Part shown: positions 35,875 to 49,400 of the stretch, in pieces
Numbering within the stretch: the stretch's first letter is position 1
How the letters are laid out: each line of letters starts with the position of its first letter
Assembly: GCF_014805625.2 (NCBI RefSeq)
Contig: NW_023998485.1
Span: 283,511 to 347,510, forward strand
Origin: Glossina fuscipes
Lineage: Eukaryota; Arthropoda; Insecta; Diptera; Glossinidae
Direction of reading: 5' to 3'
DNA length: 64,000 nucleotides
Position numbers and translations under genes: made by a program
Notes under the pieces: model-generated
Told to the model about the DNA's origin: nothing
What the model saw: only the letters and a program-made list of their open reading frames with translations
The model's database searches: none

Positions 35875-38800
35875 GTAAGTTATACATATATTGGAGAACA
35901 TTAATTATAAATTGCTCCTAAAGCATCTTTGTCCAGTCTCATTTAATCATATACACATGTTTCTTTTTTCTTTTTCATATACATACGATCAAGAGCTGTT
36001 TATTTAGTTGTAAATAGCATGAGAGTTATTGCATGTAAGCAGTTGAATAAAGTTGGAACTATTGAAATTATTTAAAATCAATTGCCTACTTTGGGAAGCT
36101 AAGAAAAAACCTAAGCCTTTATGTGAATAAATGGAAAACTTTGGTAGGATTTGACAAGGTTTAAATGGCTTTGTTTTAAAGTCCCAATCAAATGTTGCGA
36201 ATAAATTTAAGATGAAATTATTCAAACACTCTTTGCTTTTTAATGTTCTAAGTTATGAAATAATGTATTTTTTACAATTAAAACTTTAAAAAATTTCTTG
36301 TTAGGGCGAATGTATGCTTCGGAAAATAGTGTATCAAAAAGTTTGTGTTCACAATTTTTATATATTAATGATGTCTAGTTTTGTTGTTTAATTCTTACAC
36401 TCGGAAAGATTTTCTGCTAGAGAATAATAAAACTATGGTTATTCTTTTGTCTATATAGGATTCTGTATCTTGAAATTATACAAACTATATACTTTTTTTT
36501 ACGTCTGATTTACGTCTTTACATTCAAGTTTTTGTTTATCCATTTATGGTGTGTTCTTTTTTTTTTTCTTTATGGTTTCAACATATATGGCCAAATAACA
36601 ATGTTTACAAAACAAAAGTTCTTTCTATGAAAATAAACATTTTTATTTCGCTTATGTTTCTATAGGACGTGTTTGCAGAGTGCATAAGCAGGGAGAAGAA
36701 CGACCCAATTTGAATAATGTTTTCTGCATAGATTTTGTCTACTGTAATCACAAAAGAATAAGATAAAGTTCCTTCGGTTGAAACTGTCGGAACGAATTAT
36801 AGGCGGATAAACTAGGAATTTTGCGTCACGGTTATGTATTTTCTCGCAGTTCATGACATTTTCGTGATTATTTTTACTAGAAATTCAACTTTTATTGTTG
36901 GCTAGAACTTAAATTTTAAGACATGAATTATGGAAGATTCGAGCCATTCAGATCATAAATTCTTAAACCATAAATATCCCGTATAATAATATTTACAAAA
37001 CAAAAGCTAGATATCTCTCTATGAAAGGTCAGAAAAATTCTCCCCGAAAAATTTTTTTTCTTTATGTTTCTTTTTTTTACACATACTTACGTGTAATATA
37101 TATATATTTTATGCTAGCAACAGATCAACACAACACAATGAACTTTTAGTGGCAAACATTTCAAGGTATTTTTCCTTTAATTTTGCATTTTGGAGTTATT
37201 TAAAACCTTATTGGTCCTATTTAGCACCGTTATTCACAAAAAAACTTCTTTGGGGAGAGAAGTATGCCTTTTTAAGTTAATGTGAACAAACGCATGTCTT
37301 TAATTGCTGAAGATGTTGGCAGAAAATTGTGCAAGCTTATGAATAGTAATAAACAACGAGAATAAACAAAGAAAAAATTAAATTTAATCGGACATGAGGA
37401 TTGGGGAGCCTGCAGCATAAGAAAAAAGCTTTCGTTTGCGTAAGATCGAGTAATTTACGATTATCTTTTATGATTGGTCGCAATAATAAGTCCCTTTCTC
37501 TCTTCCCCTCATCTTTTCAATCATTACCATATTACACGTGCAGGAAACCTTCCCTGAGTAATTGATCATATAAACAAAAAAAAAAAAAAATTAAAACTTG
37601 GTGATCAAGTCAATAAATTCAAGTCAATTTTGACAGGCACATTTTTACCTTATGCCCATAAATTGTATTATTATTAATTCGCAGCAATGTCCAATGAGAC
37701 GTATTCTCGGGATTAACTGCAACGACACTTTCGTCGTTTACAATTGTCTATTATGTTAGCAGGTTATGAAGCGTTTCTTGTTTCCTTCACCTTTTAATTG
37801 TTAATTGCTCGCTAATTAGAGTAATCGTAACACTTATAGGTTGTTAAATCCAGAAATGATAGATGATTAAACAGTAGATTTTGGCAGATGAGATTGTGGA
37901 AACCAGAACACACCTCACTACTTTATCTTAAAGGAAGGATAGGATAATGGGTCTAAACTTCTTAGTTTTCACTACAGCTATCTGGTAAGCTTATGAAACA
38001 ATGAACTTCACGTCAATAGAACTATCTAGGAAGCTTAATACGGTTTTATCTATCTCTTTATCTATCTATCAGTACTTCTACGTTCTTTTTCACGACCTCA
38101 ACTGGCTTTAATTATGTCTTCAAGACTTTTCATTTTATTTTTTTCGCTGCGACTTTATTAAGTTTCAATTTCATTTAAACTACATACCTAGTGGAAATAA
38201 TTGCTAAGAAAAAATGGCAAAAAATTTAAAAATATTTCTGTATTATTTTCTAACTCAAGATCAAAGTTAGCATGCGTTGACATAGTTGAAAGTCATTGTG
38301 ATCTATCACTTGCATTCTAACTCATATTTTCATATCAAGATATCAAGAACTAAAAACCTCAGTTTAACCGAAAAGCAAAATAAATTAGCGAAACGATATA
38401 ATCTAATTAAATTTTATGCTACATGCTTAGCGCTGTCATATGCATTACATACTATATGTAAAAACAATGAAGAAAATTACTTATTAAATTAATTCGGCTG
38501 TGGATGAATGTTTTGCACCCATCGCGTCCTCACAGAAGCTCGCGAGCTCAAAAGAAATGACAAAGAAAAGTGATATTTCGATATCCTATTCTATAACAAT
38601 AATGATGGGCATGGTTAAATCCTTTCATTTTGGAGCATCGCATGAAAAACTAATTTACGTAGATATTTTTATCTTTATATCCGTTGTTATGCATTAGTAT
38701 TCTCTTTTGGAGTAATCTTAAGAACACTTGAAGAAGTATTTGTATCAAGTTTGAGATCAACGTTTACACATACTTGCTTATCTATAATGGACGGACAACT

Positions 38801-41800
38801 ATCATTTTCAGAACCCTTTACTTAGCAATATGACAAGTTTCGCGCATCCATATTTTCATCTATGTTCTTGCGACCGTGGGTCAGGCATCTAACGAAGAAA
38901 CCAGTAGGTCATGATTAGTTCAATGTCTCCACAACATAATAATTGCTTTTAGCTGCGTCTATGTCAGCATTACAAGCGGAAGCGCAGATTTAGTGCGCGC
39001 GGTATAAAATTACAATTTACCATTATACTTACTAGCGCCTAAGTGAATAACTCTCCTCGATATTTATACCGATTTTAAAATTGATATCTACAACAGATTA
39101 CAAGATATATATATATATCTATATAGTTGTAAATCTCTTTATTACCGTTTCTTAACGTATCCGTTAAGATAAGGAAAAAAATGAGTTAATCAATTTCATA
39201 TGGACCGAATATGTAGATGGGCGAAGTATCAATTCGTTGTTATAACATTTAGAATTATCTTAGTTCTAGCAACCAAATGAACAACGATGAAAGAACAGAG
39301 AATGTCAACAGAAGGTATTTATATTGATTATTGTTGACTATTATTGTATTGTATTGATTGTGTTGCCTACTGCGGGCTATTTAAGCCTGGCGAAGTGGTT
39401 AATACCAAACGTTATCAACAAAACTTGATTATTTTGAGCAATTCGCTCTTCGAAATGTGAAAAAAAGAACACAACATCATTTTTTCATCTGATGTTCGTC
39501 CCTAAGGCAAAATCGGTTCGCGACACATTGTAAGCCCTGAACTGAGAAGTGTGAGCTTACTTGGGCTAATAACTAGGCTCTTCTCCTTCCGATTGTTTGC
39601 ATCGAAGGGCCACGCATATGCCGAGCAACGCTTTGTACTTCACGGAGATTTTTTATTATTTATTTATTTTTATTTTGTTTACAATGGCCAATCACTCAGG
39701 AGAAGATGTGAAAAAATAGGTTGATGTGAAAGAGGGAGATCCTTACTGTCCCCAGTTTTAAGATTTAAAAAAAAAAAAAAATAAACAAACGCTATTTTGC
39801 TCTTGCCTGCTTGATGTGCTTTGCAGAATATTTTTATTGTACTTTAGGATGTTACATTGGGATTTGAAAACCTAATAGGCTGTATATACGTTGCAGATAA
39901 GACCATTATTGTGTCTAAATGTGAAGAATGTGTAGAAATAATGCTTTCAAAGTTTTCTTGAAGTCTCTTTCGGAAATACCTATTTACTCGAAGATATTTG
40001 TGTTAGTATCACTCTTACTTTCCATACATTTCGGATAGTTTGAGGCCAACTTTATGTTGCAATTAATATTTTATTGTAAATCAAAATTTTACATTGTACT
40101 AACCTATACACTTTGCGATGTTTTCGAAAATTATTGCTGCCGGGTACATATGACACAGCATGACTAATAAACTTTTTCAATAAGGAGTGAAAACCTTAAT
40201 TATAATTTGTTAGTGAAATTACAATGAAATGCTTCATACTAAAAATATTTTGATTAATAATTATTCTAATTCATTATTATTCTAAAAGCGTTTGCGAAAT
40301 GAAATTCATGTATTTAACTAAACCGCACTTTGATTTACACCTGTCTGTAAGTACACATACATAATTTTTTTGTTTTTTTTTTTTTCACGGAAAAACGGAG
40401 GTATATTAATTTAGTCATTGTTTCTTGTAGCTTCAATATACGTCTGTTTTTTTTTCGTCCGGAAATATGGCATGCATACATAAATAGTAGGATAACATTT
40501 GTGCCTATTTTTGGCACTTCATTTTACGTAATAAAAATTAAATGTTTATTTGTGATGTTTCGAAGGGAACAATTGCGCAGTAAATAGGTGTAATAGAATT
40601 TGGGGAAGACCTGTGGACTTTCTTTTACGATAATTTACATGAAATTTAACATAATTCTGAGAAAAATTCTAACCTCTTACGAATAATATGGAAATTTTAA
40701 TTCGTTTAGGTAGATTGTCTTTTCCCAATTAGTTATTTGGGCCATTGCCATTGCCACGTGATGGTATATATCTGTTCAGAAATAAAAAAATATATATATA
40801 TTTTTGAAAGCTTTGCTTTCTATATACTCTCCAAACTTAACGTAGTGCTCTTGCTTACGTTTCCTATTCTTTGTTTTTAGTTTTTTTAAGAAAATTTATA
40901 AATATTAAAATACATTTTTTGTTTACTCATTATCATAATCATATGGCTCGCTATCCGACACACCCATAGGGAAGAATATTAATCTTTTTTTATTGGAAAA
41001 TCATTTTTGAAATATTAATGAATTTCGCAGACAACAATTAATTAATCCATAGAAACCGGTACAATTTAAGGAACGCTTTCAGTTCCCACATCAAGACTAA
41101 TTATATAATCGTGTCGAACAAAAAAAAAAAAAAAAAAAAACACGTCAAAAATGAGTCATTTATGTAAAATTGATTTAATTGCAAATTGTATTTTAAAAAT
41201 GATTTAAAATAAAACCATGTGATCAATTAGGTCACCTGATGAACTATTATGTTTGCTTTATTATTTCACAAAATAAATTACTTGCATATTTACTGGACGT
41301 ATGCAGGCAATTTGTTCATCTGGCCATCTTTTTGTTAACACGCATTTCTTATTACATTTTCGTAAAGATGTCATGCGCTTAGTAACAGGTTTGTCAACCG
41401 TAGTAGATTTCCGACAGACCAGCATTTTATTTTTTTAATACATTTTTGTGGTTTACTTGTTGTTAATAACAATAACATGTGTATTTATATAACTAAATAT
41501 CTCGTTGTAGTTTAATTCACACAAGCCTAGGTCAATAAAGTTGTTAATTGGAAACAAAGTTGTTTTTGTTGTTGTATATAGATACCTATATGTTTGTAAA
41601 CTTTTAAGTGATCGCATACTATATGCGTTTAATAAATTTAATAAACAATTTGGTGCTGTAAACTTATGTTAGCAGAATATCAGGGACAATGCTTATCTAA
41701 CGAATGATAGGACAAATTATGTTAAAAGAAATAATTGAGAAAATTCAAATTAGATTCAGCTTGTATCGAATATTTTATGGCTTACGTGAAATGAGAATGA

Positions 41801-41982
41801 AATTTAGCAGCAATATATGGCAATAAACACCAATAAAGTATAATCCAATAAGTTTTTTGACCATATGCGCAGTGTTAATATGACCCGTCAGCGACTTTGT
41901 ATAAAAATTGGTGTTTAAAATAAACGCTATTTTTAAAGAGGAGCAGCTTAAAACCTGTGCGTGCTCTTAAGGGGAAAGCTTA
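35875..41982. other. gene desert between ACE pseudogene and 42-kb repeats
   Basis: About 6 kb of AT-rich DNA without a supported gene. It contains the CT-rich/AGTGATTGG repeat at 37491-37573, a weaker inverted version near 39.7 kb, an AT dinucleotide run near 39105 and a 20-A run near 41120. Coding frames are short and unremarkable. Confidence 0.35.
37491..37573 (+). repeat. dispersed CT-rich / AGTGATTGGTC repeat, copy 3
   Basis: A CT-rich run, ATTACACGTGCAGGAAAC and TTCCCTGAGTAATTGATC lie in the same order as the copies at 22060 and 24960. An inverted, weaker match lies at about 39685-39745. Confidence 0.5.
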
Positions 41983-42216
41983 CTCCATGTAATTTATAAG
42001 GATAGAATGCTTTTTATAAACCAGTGATTTAAAAATGTTCCGTAGGGCTTCGAAGTTGCTCCATGTTAGAAATTTGTAAGGATAGAATGCTTTTTATAAA
42101 CCTGTGATTAAAAATGTTCCGTAGGGCTTCGAAGTTGCTCCATGTTAGAAATTTGTAAGGATAGAATGCTTTTTATAAACCTGTGATTAAAAATGTTCCG
42201 TAGGGCTTCAAAGTTG
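41983..42216 (+). repeat. tandem repeat, three units of 76-79 bp
   Basis: The units are 41983-42058, 42059-42137 and 42138-42216. Each begins CTCCATGT and ends AAGTTG, and each contains AAGGATAGAATGCTTTTTAT and GTTCCGTAGGGCTTC. The last two units are nearly identical and the first differs by a few bases and a small deletion, so the latest duplication is recent. Confidence 0.95.
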
Positions 42217-42869
42217 TTTATCAAGATGGCGATTAATTACATTTAGAGTGTATATATGACTGTGTACGACGAACAAATGTTTATGTGAAGTTGCAAAGTC
42301 TTGGATGCAAAGTCGGAGTCAAAATTCTGAAGCGGATTAGAGGGAAGTATAGTCATTTTGAAAAATTCCGTTTGGAACATCCGTAACAAGAACAACATCG
42401 AGAAAAAATTTCGAATCAAAATATAAAGGCGTAAAATCGATTTTAAACAGTGTTCTCTGGCGATAGTAGAAAGTCGGTCTTACCACCATTATTCTACATT
42501 GTGAGAAAAACTAGAAATTAAACTCACGCTCGTGTTTAACTTTGAAGCAGTCTTCTTTAAAGCTATTGTTTAAATTCATTCAACTTGGACTTTGAATCGA
42601 AAAAGTCGTAATAGATTAGCGTTACTCAAGCTTTGTAGATAATATTCATCATATCTGAGTTACCATCTGAATTTTGTCTATTCTTAATGTCCAAAGCTGT
42701 TTCTACATGATACATCAAATGGACGCTATATGACGTAGATGTAAATGTCCACTAGCTGCTAGAACCGCAAAGGTGGAAGAGATTATACGGCCAAACATAG
42801 CAAAATATATTTTGGACCAATATCATTGAGAAAATGTTTCTTATACTTAGTGGCCACGAAGTGCTGTCG

Positions 42870-43030
42870 ATAGGAGAGATAAAAAAAGGAAATAGTATTT
42901 GCGGAAGTTCGGTTTGAAGGTGAAAACATAAGAGGAGGTTGAAGAGGCGATTGCAGATGGGTTGTTCCAGAGCCGGGTGATGCTTTGAAGAGCGAGGAGT
43001 CGCGGTACTCTGCCGTGCGCTATAGGGTCA
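42870..43030 (-). mobile_element. probable C-terminal tail of a LINE ORF2
   Basis: On the minus strand a frame reads RVPRLLALQSITRLWNN, then PSAIASSTSSYVFTFKPNFR and KYYF. The R-LWN-x-LP ... S-x-FK-x-x-x-R layout is typical of the extreme C-terminus of CR1/jockey/R1-type ORF2. No RT core was found next to it, so this is a 5'-truncated insertion. Confidence 0.45.
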
Positions 43031-43659
43031 ATTTCAGTATGAGTAGTTGAAAACGCAAGGCTTTTCTTAAATCGGTTAAGGGTAAATAATAATGTAAATT
43101 GAATAAGCTTAATTTTTAGGTTAAATCATAAATTCACAGCGAAATATTCAAGACGGGAACAATTTACGGGATGAAGGCTTAGCTTTCTTAAGAAAGGTTA
43201 TGCGAAAGAGGACTCAAACAATTGCCCCATTCGTTTTAAATTTTTGGCAATAGAATGCCGAAAGCCTATTATTCAGTTATTTTGGTTCAGACATTTTGAA
43301 AAATGCAATCTTTTTCGTATTTCAAAGTCAGAGATTATTTTTTTCTGAACGTATTCAAGGAATCATCAAAGGATTTCAAAGTTAGCAGTAACGCATTCCA
43401 ATATCGAGCTGGACGGACGATAAAAGGTCGTTCAGCCGAAGAAGTGGAAATACTTAGCGTTAATATAAAACGGCTCCTATTTGATCGTCCAAAATGTAAT
43501 GACTCTCATGAGAGATTGGTCGATTGACTTCGAAAGAATTTGTAGAGGTAGACTAGCAATGTAAACATTAGCTATTTGAGAAAGATATGAATTTTGCATA
43601 AGTATCTAATTATGTGTGGTTGAAAGGAAGCACGCACTGCGAACATGTAAAGCATTTTG

Positions 43660-44031
43660 AAAATGCCGTCTGAACGACAACTAACAAGTCAAACTAGGTA
43701 ACGCGCTTGAGGCGAGGACATAATTTATACGCAGAGAGATTCGAAAAATGATTTTGCTCCGTCACAAAGTCAGTCCGTCTGCAACAAAAGCAACCAAGGA
43801 GATCATTTTCAAGTCATTGATGCACTTCTTCCTTACGCGGCTTGCTCTCCAGTTATGGTTTCTTCTGATTACCACTTGTTCAGATTGACATAGTCATATT
43901 GAGTAGACTCCGAAAGCTGAGCACGGGTGAAAACCGCTCGATTACCTTGCTTCGAAACCTCCAATTCATTCGTAAGCTAACCGATAAGTGCTAAAGAACT
44001 ATATGTTGATGGTGAATATTTCAAGTGTTAA
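43660..44031 (+). mobile_element. mariner transposase relic (3' half)
   Basis: Pieces of a mariner-type transposase appear in order across frames. QVKLGNALEA lies near 43690 (compare Q-x-x-LNxAL). KMILLRHKVSPSA then TKATKEIIFKSL lies near 43750-43820 (compare the VIxxHDNARPH...K block, with the catalytic Asp lost). LLPYAACSPVMVSSDYHLFR lies near 43830-43880 (compare LPHPPYSPDLAPSDYHLF, catalytic Asp kept). LYVDGEYFKC then TAA closes at 44031 (compare VxSDGxYF). Two frameshifts and several stops make it inactive. I could not fix the terminal inverted repeats. Confidence 0.75.
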
Positions 44032-46462
44032 CCTTTGGAAGACATAGAATTTAGATAAATTTGAACTTTGTCGAAAAATGCAGTCATTACAACTTTTGAT
44101 ATGTATTTCTTAGTTTCTATTACATCTTTTTTGGTGTGAACACATCATCCAGTGATGGTACAACGGAATAAAGCACAAAAGAAACTTTTCCTGTGATCTT
44201 AAAGACAAGCTGTTAAGGACCTAATCCATAATTCATCATTAAATTTATACGCAACAAGTTTCTGTTCAATATTTGTTTGGCCGGAATTCTAATAAGATAT
44301 CTATTGAATATGTTTCTGGAGCACTTAAAGACAACTTGAAACGCATAATATTAATATCGTTCTACAACTGCAATATAACCGACTGCTACAGTCTATACTA
44401 TCCAACGCTATGGAAATGAGTTTGTAGCTATTTTTACTATGATAGGTATAGTAACTCGCCCTTATTATAGCATTTTTTTTTATATATATATTTTTTTTTA
44501 GTTTAAACTTAAGCAACAAAGTAATTTTATTAGTTAAGTTAGTGCCGATTTCTAACTTTAACAACAATCGCATTTAGAAATGCATGTAAACGTAAAAAGT
44601 ATCGTGTGTGGTCGAGCTCAACCTGTAGTGTACCTTAGTTAAATTGCTTTAACGATTGTCATTGTGTAAGCAAGGTATTAATTTATATATTTATCTCTCC
44701 CGTACTTTGACGCTTAAAAAAGTAGCGCTAATTTCGATTAACTCATATTGAAACAACTCACTGACTAACTGATAGACAACGCTGACTGTCAACGCCTGAC
44801 GTTGTTGGTGTTACAAATTTGAATTTGTTTTTGTGTGAATTTTTTTGTTTTATTTTTTTATTTATTTTAATGGCATACATACGTAATTTTCCTTTTCTCA
44901 TAGCGTAAACACAAAGATTCTTAATGAAAAAATTTATATTCGAAAAAAGTTTGTTTTGGAACGTATATGCAGTCAGTAGTGTTTGAAACGCGTTACAATA
45001 CGTTTCGATGTGAAAGTGATGAATCAAATGAAATTAGAAATAAAATTAGCTGCACATTGTTAGGGATAAATCTAATAAAGATATTTTTAAATTCGTTAAA
45101 TATCAGGAAAGTGGAGAAAAATAAAAATAGAAAAATTTTAATATACAAGCATTCTAAAAGGGTACAAAAAATTATATGGAGATATCAGCCAAGTTAATGT
45201 TACCGAAAGTGAATTTTGAACTTTATTCGATTTGATGTATGCATTTTAAGCAAATAGTACTGCGAACATAGAAGTTAATAGTTCATGTTAATCAGTATAA
45301 TGGACTGAGAGTAATTAACCTTTGAGTTGTAAGCCGCTATACGAGATACAACTCTCGAAACTTTCTTTGTGCTGTAGCGGTTTTTTAAGCTCTGCAACGC
45401 TTTTCAGCCGGTAGCGAATTCATTTTTAAGTCCTCACTTTCAAGAACAGACGGCTTAATTAAAAGTTTGCCTCAGGTTGCTCGCTTCAAAAAGACTTTCA
45501 AGAGGGAAATCATTGAAAACGTTGGAAAACGTTAGCCGCTAATAATATGTTTTTAAGAACTTATACATGTGGATTGTAGAAAATATTGAAAACGAACCCT
45601 AAAGGATTTGAAGCCAGCAATCGATGAGGAGAGCATCGTTAAAAACAAAACAAGCTTCGACCAAACGTAAGGGAGGGAACGCTAACTGCTCTTAAGAATC
45701 AGTTTGGGACGTATTGGCTGGTGCTTTAGACAAGAAAACCTCTATTCTTTTGCTGAGGCTAAACTTTTTTTCAAAAAGGCAGCCAAAAAAAGCGCTAGAA
45801 GATTTAATGTCTTTGATAAAGCATCGTTGTCAATATGATTGTTTCCTTTTCCCAAATAATTGCTATTACAGCTTCGCAAAGAATTAACTTAACCGATTGA
45901 AGACATGGACGGAAATTTTTAGGATAAATTAAAATCAAATCGGAAAACTAGCCGATGATTGGATTAATTACATAGCTAATTCACTGCTTTTAATAGAGAC
46001 TACATTTACGGCCACCAGAGACATCCCGATACTCTCCTTAATAATGTACATATAAAAATATATAAAAATTTTAAAAAGATCCATTAAATTTTGGAAAATT
46101 ATTATTTATTTAATTTCTAAAAACGTAAACGATAAAAAAAGAAATATATTTATAATGGTTGCGAATATTTTTGGGTTTGAGTTGTGATTATGTTTTGAAG
46201 GTCTCCACAAGGTTTTCTTCAATTGAATAATACTTTTTTAAAAAAATTTTTTCGTGTTTTGTTTATCGCATACAAGTTTTTCACACAAAAGAAATTTAAC
46301 GTTAATTTTGGAAACAAAGAGGAGAGGTTACCACAAGAAATAATGAAATAACTAATAAAAGGAGAGAAAAACTAAAGCATAGAAACTTTTTAATTTTATG
46401 AAAATTTTATTAAAAAAAAACTAAAAAAAAAAAGTATTTTACTCGTAAAAAAGTTAAACGCC
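44032..46462. other. upstream region of the Ance-3-like gene, no gene seen
   Basis: AT-rich DNA, with part of the mariner 3' UTR probably at its left edge. The 5' UTR of the Ance-3-like gene should lie at the right edge. I see no convincing TATA plus initiator pair. The frame at 44967-45197 is Lys/Ile/Asn-rich chance. Confidence 0.3.
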
Positions 46463-49400
46463 ATGACTTGCTGCCGCATTATGTTAATCTTATGCTTTTT
46501 ACCGTTTTTCTGCGACCCCATCTGGTCATTTGCTCAACTGGATTTACCTCCTTATGTGCAACAAATTACACCGAAACCAGAAATATATTACAATGGTGAT
46601 AAAGTGACTACGCCTTTACAGACGCTCGGTGATGTTGATAGAGACCGAAGATTTGGCCCACCCTATGATGAAAAAAACAGTGAAGATGGTAGCGATGACT
46701 TTAGGGTAACGTTATAATAAAGGACTCATTGTAGGCAATTAAAAATGTTTAAATGATCATTTTCTATTTTTAGAATGGTCAAACCTATGATGAAAAAATG
46801 CGTTATGGCTTCTACGGGGAACCATTTAGATCTTATAATTCGAATTTTGTTGGTGGCGATTCTCCATTTAGCGATAAAAGTTTGTTCGACAGCAATCGTA
46901 ATCATAACAATGATCAACATCGCTTTAGTAATCATAATTATGATAACAATCCGTTCAATTATAATAACAATCGTTATCGCAATAATAATAACAATAATAA
47001 CAACGATAATTTAATACCACAGCCACCCTTAATAAATGCCGAATTATACGATTTTAATAATCGTCAAAATCCTTTCGATCCAAATCAGGATCGTTTTAAT
47101 TTAAATCAACGTTATTTGGATCGTCAACGTTTTCAGCAGGATCGACGTTATCAGATTGAATTGGAAAAATTAAGAAATCTCTTAGTTGAAACAGATCATC
47201 GGGGCTCGGTGGAATGTACAAATAATGTGGCAGCTCAATGGAATTTCGAAACTAATGTTAATGCCTTTACCCAAACGGAAGCGGTAAGTGATGTATCGTA
47301 AAATAAAAGCTTGAGAAATTCTCATAAAGCCATTGTTTCGTGTTTTGAAAGATGATTAAGTTTTGATTGAAGCTGCAATTAAAATAAAAGCATACAAGCG
47401 ACCTTTTATTAGAAGAATGATTCATGGTTTATCTAATATTGCATGATAGCTGCAAGAAATCCTTTTTAAGAATTCCGAATAAAAAATTAAAAAGAAATTA
47501 AATCAGGCTTTTGAATTTCTTGACATCAAATGTCTACGTTAAATAGATAACTATATTAGTTATCCGCTTTGTTCCTTTCATATGCAAGCTATTACATGCT
47601 AGGGAGCTGATGTAATTATTTTATTATACCTCTGTGTCCTGGCTCATTGAATGGATCAATGAGGGCTGGCTGAAGAATTTCATCGGTTTTTATAAGTTTT
47701 CATTTAACTTGGTTTGCTGTTATGGACTCTTCCAATCTATAGAATCTGATATTCTGTGTATTCAAAGGGATGCCTCCGGCTAAATGGCGGATTAACTTTT
47801 TCCTACTAAAATAAACCAATAAAAGAAAATAACTAAATTTTTATTTAAATGAACTGAATGGTGGAAAATAAACTTAATTCTTGAGACTTTTATGTGACTA
47901 TACATACATAAAACTTTAGATCGTTTAGAAACAACCGATTCCTCACACATTAAAATTTTAAGCACCCAAACTAAAATGTTATGGTACTGCACATAAAGTC
48001 AAGTTACGTAAAAGTAACTGGGATAAAACTTATTTTCCACCTTTTAGTTCAGGTAAATAAAAGCTCATTTAGAAAAATTTGGTTTTAATCAGTTGATAAG
48101 TTCAAGGGTAAATTCCACACCCTTTTGAACTTTATAAAATGATGAAGGTTTTGAATAACAAAACATTGTGATTAATCCCGCAAAATTTTGAGTGTCATAA
48201 AGAAGATTGTGAAGAAAATGTTGTGTATAATAAATAAAATAAATAAAGATAACGAATTAAGTAAGACTTCTTTCGACAACTTTTGGATTGAGAAAGTAGG
48301 TAGGAATAAAATTTAATTTTGTAAGGAAGTGACACAAGCACTTTTAATTTATGAAGCAAAATTGTAGTGTTCTACAAAAATGTACAATTGTAATGCGGTG
48401 GATGATGGCGAAAGAAATCGACATTTAAATATATCACCTTCATATTAAAGTCGATTTTCATCCTAATAAGGGGTCTGATTAAGTTTAGGTGATTATAATA
48501 CACTTAAGAAAGCTATGCTTCGCTTTGGCTGAATCTTTTATGGTCAACGGCATGGTTCAAAAAAAAAAAAAAACTCAAAAAATCCAAAAAATTTAATATT
48601 TTATATTATATAAAAATGAAATATATGGTCCATTTTTATATACTGTTTAGCATCGCCCACTATAGGACTGCTCTTAGCTCGCTTTAGCCCTTTTTTTATA
48701 CCAACACCTGCGAAACAACTTTCAACGGTTTTTTAAGGACAGAGCGGCACACTAATAGACGCAAACTATTAGATCGATTCAGATTTTAATGCTGATCAAG
48801 ACTATGTGTGTATATTATTGATATCGGTATTTTATCGATATACCTTATTGTCCATCGCTAAGCTCCTTTTTTTCACATGTTTTATGTAGAATATGAATCT
48901 TATGCGGAAGTAACAAGAGTTTTTGAGGTTACCCGGGAAAGGCCATATGTTTTTGTGTCCCCAAAAGAAAGGTTGCCATTCCGAGGAAAGATCAAGTATC
49001 TACTGGAACGAGCATTAATCAGAAGAAGTAATGTCTGTTGAATTCAGTCGGAGGTGTAGCACTTGGATGCAAATAACGTTCCACGACCGGGGCTTGCCAT
49101 GTAGTGCCCACTGCTATATGATATAAAAAGACCATATTAAAATACCATGTCCTTTGGCACATTAGTGGTACCCGATGATGGTTTTGTTTAGTTGCAGCAA
49201 CACATAATACTCTTCATCAAGCAGATCAAAGAAAATTTGGTAGCTTGTGTAGTCAGCTTTCCCATTGATAATAATTGTCCGCCTAACCTTTGTGATGTTT
49301 ACTTGTGCTTTGAAACGTCGCGCACCCAATGTTCATCAATCTGTACGATTGAATGGCATTGTCTTTTGAATTACGTACAAAAGAACGGCTTTCCATGCAA

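Noticed and set aside
43303..43527. 74-codon plus-strand frame upstream of the mariner relic
   Set aside because: It shows no resemblance to the mariner N-terminal helix-turn-helix regions or to any domain I know; left unannotated.
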